Virus record (IMG/VR): IMGVR_UViG_3300025120_000569
Coordinates: 1 to 23,436 of that record
Strand: one strand, 5' to 3'
Length of the DNA stretch: 23,436 nucleotides
Source of the DNA: a virus
Below the pieces are notes generated by a model. That model was given only the letters and a program-made list of their open reading frames with translations. It was not told the origin of the DNA and did no database searches. How positions within the stretch are numbered: the first letter of the stretch is position 1; each line of letters opens with the position of its first letter. Both the position numbers and the translations under genes were made by a program. Below, in pieces: positions 17,582-23,436 of the stretch.

Positions 17582-19815
17582 GTTTCTATTCCTGTGACTT
17601 TTTGACTGGCAATTACAGTTTGCACAGCTGTATCAATATCGCTACGTATTACCGTTCCTGTAGTTCCGGTTAGGCCTGTAGTAAATCCTTGTATTTCGCT
17701 GCTAATCTTTTGTGTTGTAAGATTCACTGCATACTGCCCGCCTTTAACCAGTTCATTCATTTGTCCTGCAGTTATGTTTCCGCTTAGAGCTCCGTTAAAA
17801 GTTTGACCTAGTATTGCACTGCCTTGGGTCCATTTTTTTACTGCATCAACTCCAAATTTACTAGCACCACTTACCAGTCCTGCTAAGTCTGCCTCATTTT
17901 CTAAACCAGTCACTATGCCTGCATTTTGTAAACCGTTCAAGCCTTTTGTAAACAAATCTGTTTTAGTTAAGTCTTGTATTGCTTCATTATTTAAAAAGTC
18001 ACTAACGCCGTTTATGCCTTGATTTCCGCTCCACACACTTGAACTGCTTAGTACAGTGTTTAGATCAGAGGTAGCATCTTTAAGGAAGAAATCAGCAGTA
18101 CCCGGCTTTAAGAAACCAGCGTCCTCTAGTTCAGGTGCACTAAATCCAAATTTGCCAACACCAACTGTGTTTGATATTTCATTAAACTTTTGTGGCACAA
18201 GTTTACTTGATTGTGCTAACATACCAGTAACTTTTGTTGGAGCAATCTTGCCAACATTACTTGTTGCTGAGTTTTGTGCTTCGTAGTCACCTTTTTCAAT
18301 TTTTGTAATTTCAGTTGTTGTAGTTTTATCAACTGCTTCTTGTGTTTTTGTATCTAAAGGCACCTCATTTGCACTAGCACTTGATAAGTTAGTAGTTGTG
18401 TTTACTCCTGTGCCACGCTCAGCGTACGGTTCATGTGTTGGAGCTCGAGTAACGATAGTTTCTATTGCAGCCGGCTCTGGTATCCAGCCTTGACTTGCAT
18501 CAAATTTTGTATCTGGTAGTCTACGTTTTGGTATTTCTTGTGCTTTTGGTACATCACCTGCAGCACCGCTATTGAGTTTAATACAACCAGCTTCTAATGT
18601 AAGTCCTGACCCTCCACCCCATGAACCAGTATTACTTTTAAGCATTAATGCACTGTCACTTTTTAAACCAATCATGCTTTTACTATATGCTAGTAAACTA
18701 TTTGTACCTGTCAATGAAAGACTAGCACTTTCTAAACTCATTGCCGTTTTGGCATGCATGTTTATACTACCGTTTTCACTGTTAAAATTTATATTTCTAT
18801 CGGCGTGCATGTTTATTTCGCCAGCACTTCTGATATTTAAACTGTTTGAGGAGTAAACATCAATTGTTCCTTCTTTACCTAGTTCTATCCATGTTTGCCC
18901 ATTTGAATGCATTATATGTATTGTAGGTTCAAGTTCACTATCGTTCATCATTATCTGATGTCCGCCGCTTGTTCTAAACCTAACTAAGTTATCTTCTCCT
19001 TCTTGGTCGCCATCATCCATTACTAAACTGTGTCCACCTCGTCGACCAATTATACTGGCTTGATTTGCTTGTAAACTATTTGCCGCAACTGCAGCCTGAA
19101 ACTGTGCAGAAGTTAAGCCGCCCGAGTATATAGGCCTTCCTGGTGTGCTTATACCAAAACAGGCACTCGGTGACTCTCTTTGACTATTTGAACTGATTGG
19201 GCCGAGAAGAGGATCTGCTATTACTCCTTGCGAAAGCATTTGCCCTGCAAGGACACTATGAACTGGTTTAGGTTGATCAAAAAATCTTGGATTTTCTGCA
19301 ATAGCAGGATTAGCATTATTAATTTCAACTACAGGTAGTTTCTTTTTACCTGCAAATAATGGACTATTACTATCGTCGACATATTCTTCACTCGAACCAA
19401 TAGCAGGTAGCATGTGATTAAGTCCTGGCTGAATAGGCATACCAATATAGTAACCCATACTCGGGTCGCCATCTACAAAGAAACAAATTACTTTTGTTCC
19501 AAGATCCGGAGCACTTCCCCAAAAGCCGTATGATTGATTATTTCCGGTAAAACTTCCTGGACCAGTTGGTTGAGGTGCACTCTGTTGTGTTGTTCCATAA
19601 AATGGAGTTATGTAACTAACAGTACGCCATAAGTCTTTGTTATTTTTATCTGGTCCGGCAATATATTCAATATAAACTTGGACCCTGCCTGACCGTGTTG
19701 GATCAACATTGTTTGTAATTTCTCCAATAAACGGACCGCTTTCTGCCGGCATTCCGCCTTTGTCAGCTTTAAATGCTCTAGGTGTACCTACACTTCTACT
19801 ATAGTTTTCTGCCAT
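17578..19815 (-). CDS. 5: gp5-like central baseplate spike, without lysozyme domain (745 aa)
   Basis: gp5 trimers form the membrane-piercing spike under the tail tube in T4-type phages. Residues about 25-130 fit the gp5 N-terminal OB-fold (FIGEITNNVDPTRSGRVQVY, then GTKVICFFVDGDPSMGYYIG). Residues about 258-418 hold a run of short beta-helix turns like the VgrG/gp5 C-terminal spike (GGHSLVMDDGD, GGHQIMMNDSE, IEINMHADRNINF-type repeats). In T4 a lysozyme domain sits between these two parts; here residues 135-255 show no lysozyme motif. A further 325 residues follow the beta-helix, including TIVTRAPTHEPY (453-464) and FGFSAPELEDAGFLKPGT (556-573). The start is supported by TAAGGAA five bases upstream. 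It follows the hub-like gene by 9 bases and precedes gp25 by 7. Spike identity is strong; the role of the tail extension is unknown. Confidence 0.87.
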   Translation of the reverse strand: MAENYSRSVGTPRAFKADKGGMPAESGPFIGEITNNVDPTRSGRVQVYIEYIAGPDKNNKDLWRTVSYITPFYGTTQQSAPQPTGPGSFTGNNQSYGFWGSAPDLGTKVICFFVDGDPSMGYYIGMPIQPGLNHMLPAIGSSEEYVDDSNSPLFAGKKKLPVVEINNANPAIAENPRFFDQPKPVHSVLAGQMLSQGVIADPLLGPISSNSQRESPSACFGISTPGRPIYSGGLTSAQFQAAVAANSLQANQASIIGRRGGHSLVMDDGDQEGEDNLVRFRTSGGHQIMMNDSELEPTIHIMHSNGQTWIELGKEGTIDVYSSNSLNIRSAGEINMHADRNINFNSENGSINMHAKTAMSLESASLSLTGTNSLLAYSKSMIGLKSDSALMLKSNTGSWGGGSGLTLEAGCIKLNSGAAGDVPKAQEIPKRRLPDTKFDASQGWIPEPAAIETIVTRAPTHEPYAERGTGVNTTTNLSSASANEVPLDTKTQEAVDKTTTTEITKIEKGDYEAQNSATSNVGKIAPTKVTGMLAQSSKLVPQKFNEISNTVGVGKFGFSAPELEDAGFLKPGTADFFLKDATSDLNTVLSSSSVWSGNQGINGVSDFLNNEAIQDLTKTDLFTKGLNGLQNAGIVTGLENEADLAGLVSGASKFGVDAVKKWTQGSAILGQTFNGALSGNITAGQMNELVKGGQYAVNLTTQKISSEIQGFTTGLTGTTGTVIRSDIDTAVQTVIASQKVTGIET

Positions 19816-19820
19816 TTATA

Positions 19821-19827
19821 TTCCTTA
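19821..19827 (-). promoter_or_regulatory. Shine-Dalgarno site of the gp5-like gene
   Basis: The minus strand reads TAAGGAA, whose TAA is the stop codon of the preceding gene. Five bases (TATAA) separate it from the ATG at 19815. This sets the start and implies translational coupling. Confidence 0.75.
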
Positions 19828-22800
19828 CTGTCTAAAGGCGCTTGAATTAGTTCCGCCGCCTCTGTTACCAGTTACGGTTGCACCATTGTTCACTCTTGCC
19901 TTGGATCTTTCTAAAGCACGTTGGGTTTTCTTTTTCAACAACGATCCTTGAAATCCTTTGCCACCTGCATCGTCACTTACTACAGTTGCTCCAGGTTTCG
20001 GATTAACTTGCGGTTGCCAGTTCCCTTTGTTTATAATAGGGTCTACGTAATTAGTGCTACTATTTGTCAGTGTAGAAATTCTTTGATTACGCATAATTGC
20101 ATCGTCATAGGTTTGAGTCGGAACAACTTTACTACCTTGATTTTCGATAGGAGTCGGCCCACTTGGTCTTGTACCACCTGTAATATAATCTGGTCTTTGA
20201 TTAACACCTGTTGGTGCTGAATTATTTGCAACTCCTAGTCCTCTTGCTCTACGTTGTATTGCATCATCGTATGTTGGTGCGGGCTCTTTCTTTGTGCTAC
20301 GCACGCCACTTGGTCGAGCAACAGGTGTTGGAACTTTTTCAACTTCATTTGTTTCTGCTTTCTTTTGTTTTGGGCTATCAACCGCAGTATCAAAATCTCT
20401 AGCAGTGCCTTCTAATGTCTGTGTAAACTTTCCGCCTTTGAACGTACTCCTGCACTTAACAATATTAAATACTAAGGATTCTTCGGGTAAATTAAGCTCA
20501 CCTGTAATTCCACTTTTTTCAAGATTGTTTGCAAAGACTGGTGTTAGCCCAGTTGCTAAATTGTAATCGACAGGGCGATTAAATCTTATTTCAATTAGCA
20601 CCTCACTTGCTCTCGAGTTTACACTTCCATCGGCTTCAAAAGGACTAAGATTTATTTCTGTGTTATAAAACAATTCGCTTTGGGTGAGAAAGTCAGGATC
20701 TCCAACAATTTCAATCGAGCACTTTGCTACATCTGCCGTCGAGTACAATCGTGACGCAAGTTGTGCCGCTGGTACTGTACTTTCACCTGCACCGCCTTGT
20801 GTACTTTCTTCTGAAGAAGATTGGAAAAACTTCTTTTCTGCAAAACGTGCATTACTGTTTACTTGGCTGCCGATACCATCAATGCCAATAGGTTGTAGAT
20901 AGTTTGAATTTACGTCAATCTCAAAGTTTATTACTTCAGTGTTTTCCCCAGTAAACCAATAGTTATATAACTTGTGTACACCTCTATACATTGCCGGAGG
21001 AAAATATGGTGACCTTGGAGTATTAATTTGATATCTGCTTATCAAATATTTAATTTCATAAGCATAGTCGCCTCGATCAATATCGTATTCCAACGGTGTG
21101 CAAGTTTGTGTGACCTTATACCACTGTACTGTTTTCACAGGCGGATTTTGTATCTGTTTTTTTGTAATTTCATCAAATGCAACTGTTTGTTGAGCTGTAA
21201 TATATGTACTATTCTTCATTACTTGGTCAATTAGTTGGACAATCTGAGTTCCAGCCGAGATACTAAAGTTTCTGGAGTCAGGCTTAAAGTTTTGTTTTTT
21301 TTGATTAAACTTTTCATTTGGGTTACTGCTTGTTTGCATGTCCGTGAATCGTTTATCTACTTCACCTTGCTTACGCATCTTAGCATCTTTAAGCCCGGCA
21401 ACATCTTCAAGTTCAATTATGTATCTATCTGGAATACTATAACCCTTTTTTGCCACCAAGTCGTCTTGATGTTTGTTCAGTGCGTTAGTTAATCCTTGAC
21501 TCACAGTAGCCGGTCCAGCTTCTATTTTTTTATTTTGATTAGGAGGCCCGCCTGCGAATTGAGACGCAGTGCTTGCCGTGGTAACAGTTGATCCGTTTAA
21601 CAATGTTTGTACATCTGGTGCATTCAGTTGAAAATTAAAAGGAATTGTTCCTCTGGCAGTACTATAGCCTACATTTTCTTGTGGTACAACTGCTTTTACA
21701 TTATATGTTACCATTTCAGATGTAATCTTATAATTTAAGTGCGATATTTGAAAAGGTATAAACTTTTCAACCAATGCGTTTGGATCAGAAGTTTCCTCTA
21801 TCTTACTATCATTTGATACCAAGTTACCTTGATCGTCGTAGCCAAAAAACCGTATTACTAATAGATAGTTTTGACCATTAATGGTTTGTCCTTTATCACC
21901 AGTGTGTTCCCATACTGCTTGTCTTAATCTCTCTAAAAATGTTATTCCCGAAGGTTCTAAAATATTAAAGTCAAACTTCACTGCATTATGAGGACTGCTA
22001 GTGCCTTGGCTGTTTATTACGGAATCCAAATTAAGATTATCTATAAAAAAATCAACGTCAAAAAACTTATTACGCTGACCGACCGGAGCTCCGCCACTTT
22101 GTAATATTAATTCTGTAGAAGGTAATATTTTTTTATCAGACCCAAGAAGCATTTTGTATTCGTCGCTATTCATAAGATAGATAGAAAGTGAATATGTCTG
22201 ACTTGCAAGACCCAATAACGGGTTGTCTGTAGGTATAATTTTTTCTGCAAATTCAGCTGCCACTGCGGCTCTGCCTTCTACAACTTGACTTGCGTTTCCT
22301 ACACTGTTGCGTTGTATGTTTGTTGAATCATCATCAGTTGCACGATTCAGTGAACCTTGTGCTCCACCTTGTGCTCCAGCTTGTGTGGCAGTAGTTTCAC
22401 GTACGGCATTTGCTCCGCCAACTGTGCTAGTGGATCCTGAACCTTTGACATCTCCAAGTTGTTGATCTTCTAAGCCACTAAGACTAGAGAGTCTTGCATT
22501 TGTCGGTTTGTTTAAACTAGCAACAACAGGTTTTACAGATTGTGTAGTATCGTCAAAGAATTGGTTGTTGCCATCAATAGGTGTTGTAAACCGAGCATTA
22601 GTTACAGATGCAATAGCCTCATTTTGTACTATAGCTCCTGCACTGTCTCTGGGTAAATTATTTAAAACCTGCGTTGTGTTTTCTGTTGATTGGGTGACCT
22701 TACGCACTTCAATTAAGTCGGTTGTTAGTACGTTTGTTTCAACTATATTTGTTGTTAGTTTTACCTTAGTACTAACATAGCCTGTTTGATTTTTTAGTCC

Positions 22801-23001
22801 TTCGTTTTGTCCATTTAGATTTGTCAGTGTGCTTCTAGTTGTTTTAATACTTTCGTCACTAGTATTCCAGTCGTCTCTAATGTTATCCCACTTTGCTCCG
22901 TTGCGAGCTTTTGCTTGTAGAGCCTTTACTGCAATTTTCTGCCTGTTTATCTCAAGTTGTTGAGTTAATCTGGCTGCATTTAGTTCTGCCGGACTTGTCA
23001 T
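19825..23001 (-). CDS. Large baseplate hub-type structural protein, gp27-like features (1058 aa)
   Basis: It lies between gp53-like and gp5-like genes, where a hub component that binds the gp5 spike would be expected. The N-terminal 250 residues are polar, Ser/Thr/Asn-rich and partly helical, probably flexible. Residues about 265-460 look like a tail-hub domain (FDFNILEPSGITFLERLRQA, then NYLLVIRFFGYDDQGN). A second hub-like part spans about 580-870 (IVQLIDQVMKNSTYITAQQ, CTPLEYDIDRGDYAYEIKYL, IEIVGDPDFLTQSE, GGKFTQTLEGTARDF). The last 190 residues are low complexity with two TYDDAI units. T4 gp27 is only 391 aa, so this would be a greatly enlarged form. The start at 23001 has AGGAA six bases upstream and lies one base after the gp53-like stop. 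A virion role is likely; the gp27 assignment is tentative. Confidence 0.7.
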   Translation of the reverse strand: MTSPAELNAARLTQQLEINRQKIAVKALQAKARNGAKWDNIRDDWNTSDESIKTTRSTLTNLNGQNEGLKNQTGYVSTKVKLTTNIVETNVLTTDLIEVRKVTQSTENTTQVLNNLPRDSAGAIVQNEAIASVTNARFTTPIDGNNQFFDDTTQSVKPVVASLNKPTNARLSSLSGLEDQQLGDVKGSGSTSTVGGANAVRETTATQAGAQGGAQGSLNRATDDDSTNIQRNSVGNASQVVEGRAAVAAEFAEKIIPTDNPLLGLASQTYSLSIYLMNSDEYKMLLGSDKKILPSTELILQSGGAPVGQRNKFFDVDFFIDNLNLDSVINSQGTSSPHNAVKFDFNILEPSGITFLERLRQAVWEHTGDKGQTINGQNYLLVIRFFGYDDQGNLVSNDSKIEETSDPNALVEKFIPFQISHLNYKITSEMVTYNVKAVVPQENVGYSTARGTIPFNFQLNAPDVQTLLNGSTVTTASTASQFAGGPPNQNKKIEAGPATVSQGLTNALNKHQDDLVAKKGYSIPDRYIIELEDVAGLKDAKMRKQGEVDKRFTDMQTSSNPNEKFNQKKQNFKPDSRNFSISAGTQIVQLIDQVMKNSTYITAQQTVAFDEITKKQIQNPPVKTVQWYKVTQTCTPLEYDIDRGDYAYEIKYLISRYQINTPRSPYFPPAMYRGVHKLYNYWFTGENTEVINFEIDVNSNYLQPIGIDGIGSQVNSNARFAEKKFFQSSSEESTQGGAGESTVPAAQLASRLYSTADVAKCSIEIVGDPDFLTQSELFYNTEINLSPFEADGSVNSRASEVLIEIRFNRPVDYNLATGLTPVFANNLEKSGITGELNLPEESLVFNIVKCRSTFKGGKFTQTLEGTARDFDTAVDSPKQKKAETNEVEKVPTPVARPSGVRSTKKEPAPTYDDAIQRRARGLGVANNSAPTGVNQRPDYITGGTRPSGPTPIENQGSKVVPTQTYDDAIMRNQRISTLTNSSTNYVDPIINKGNWQPQVNPKPGATVVSDDAGGKGFQGSLLKKKTQRALERSKARVNNGATVTGNRGGGTNSSAFRQ
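20086..20316 (-). repeat. Duplicated RPSG...TYDDAI linker repeat in the hub-type protein
   Basis: Residues about 896-917 (RPSGV...PAPTYDDAIQRR) and 945-972 (RPSGP...PTQTYDDAIMRN) are two units about 50 residues apart in a Pro/Asn/Thr-rich C-terminal region. Both end in TYDDAI followed by basic residues. They look like short linear motifs in a disordered tail, possibly binding a partner twice. No known motif is recognised. Confidence 0.55.
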
Positions 23002-23002
23002 A

Positions 23003-23308
23003 TTAGATTCCTAATACTGTTTTTAATGTCGACTCTTGTGGGAGGTAAATTGTTGTGCCTGTGACAAAATCAAACAAAGGATCTTGTAATTGATTTGGGT
23101 TACGCTGAGCAAACACCCACCAAAGACTTGGATCTCCGTATAGGTCAAACGCTAGTAGATCAGGACGTAGATTGTATGTCGCATTTATAGTCATACTTAA
23201 ATCATCAATTAGTTTTGGTATAGGTCGATCCACCATTACTCCAAGATACTGATTTTCTATAACAGGCGTATCAAAGTACATACTGTTTGATCCATAAGAT
23301 ACTGCCAT
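23003..23308 (-). CDS. 53: Baseplate wedge protein gp53-like, LysM-type (101 aa)
   Basis: gp53 is a wedge component that helps join wedges around the hub in T4 tails; marine relatives are short and LysM-like. Visible here: DLSMTINATYNLRPDLLAFD, then LYGDPSLWWVFAQRNPNQLQ and FDFVTGTTIYLPQ, the usual series of an LRPDLLA.DLYGDP..WW core followed by a hydrophobic GTTIYLP strand. The protein is shorter than T4 gp53 (196 aa) but of the usual length for this branch. I chose the ATG at 23308 over the GTG at 23314. The upstream stop overlaps it (TAATG), and AAGGGAA sits 7 bases before it but would be too close to the GTG. One base separates its stop from the next gene. Confidence 0.88.
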   Translation of the reverse strand: MAVSYGSNSMYFDTPVIENQYLGVMVDRPIPKLIDDLSMTINATYNLRPDLLAFDLYGDPSLWWVFAQRNPNQLQDPLFDFVTGTTIYLPQESTLKTVLGI

Positions 23309-23436
23309 TACCACATTCCCTTCTTAATTAGATTGCCATTTGCATATTCTTTCAGACTAAACTGTTGACTTGCCATCTTCCTGCTTACTATTGGTAATAA
23401 GTTGATTGTCATTGACATCTTAGTTGGTACATAAGT
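23308..23436 (-). CDS. C-terminal end of a probable tail-tube cap/baseplate protein (gp48-like?)
   Basis: The last 42 codons of a gene entering from the high-coordinate edge, ending in TAA at 23310-23308. The visible end includes VPTKMSMTINLLPIVSRKMA and then FSLKEYANGNLIKKGMW. From memory, a VPTKM strand followed by NLLP, R-S and an ANGxLxKKG tail is found at the C-terminus of gp48-type tube caps of marine T4-like phages, which lie before gp53. Only the end is seen, so the name is tentative. The stop and the gp53 start share one base, suggesting translational coupling. Confidence 0.5.
   Translation of the reverse strand, partial: TYVPTKMSMTINLLPIVSRKMASQQFSLKEYANGNLIKKGMW
23316..23322 (-). 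promoter_or_regulatory. Shine-Dalgarno site of the gp53-like gene
   Basis: The minus strand reads AAGGGAA, lying in the last codons of the upstream gene. Seven bases lie between it and the ATG at 23308, and only one base before the alternative GTG at 23314. It therefore decides the start in favour of the ATG. Confidence 0.65.

Noticed and set aside
19813-19820. TATAAATG overlapping the gp5-like start as a late promoter
   Set aside because: It differs at the last position and includes the start codon, and a good ribosome site lies upstream, which needs a transcript starting earlier. More likely chance in AT-rich DNA.
23309-23314. GTG at 23314 as the start of the gp53-like gene
   Set aside because: The AAGGGAA site would be one base from it, while it is 7 bases from the ATG at 23308, which also overlaps the upstream stop.
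1-23436. CRISPR arrays, tRNA or rRNA genes, insertion sequences, integrase or attachment sites
   Set aside because: No short direct-repeat array, cloverleaf-like gene, transposase or integrase motif was seen; coding density leaves almost no room.

Overview
The window is a late structural-gene block from a tailed phage of the T4-like myovirus group. It is most likely a marine phage of cyanobacteria or SAR11-type bacteria. Evidence for this is AT-rich DNA (judged by eye), unidirectional close packing, and a run of recognisable T4-type baseplate proteins. These are joined to very long, beta-rich structural proteins typical of marine T4-like phages. No host gene, integrase, tRNA, replication gene or metabolic gene is visible, so the host cannot be fixed from this window.

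Everything is on the minus strand, so transcription runs from high to low coordinates. In that order: the last 42 codons of a probable tail-tube-cap or baseplate protein (23436-23308); a gp53-like LysM-type wedge protein (23308-23003); a 1058-residue protein with gp27-like hub features (23001-19825); a gp5-like central spike without a lysozyme domain (19815-17578); gp25 (17570-17190); gp6 (17138-13731); a single 4538-residue giant protein (13727-111) filling the position of T4 gene 7; and the first 26 codons of another gene (79-1). Gaps are a 1-base overlap, 1, 9, 7, 51, 3 and 31 bases. There is no intergenic stretch over 300 bases.

Together these encode the baseplate. The hub and spike (gp27-like and gp5-like) plug the tube. 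The wedges (gp53, gp25, gp6) surround the hub. The giant protein probably forms the outer wedge and may carry the periphery or host-contacting surface. T4 late promoters have the consensus TATAAATA; close matches sit before gp6 and right against the start of gp25, with a weaker one before the last gene.

The most notable content is inside the giant protein. It holds a seven-repeat FG-GAP (integrin-alpha-type) beta-propeller whose inter-blade loops appear to carry extra beta-domains. It also has about ten copies of a degenerate beta-sandwich module, a glycine-rich GSGY pair, and a C-terminal set of tail-fibre-like domains.
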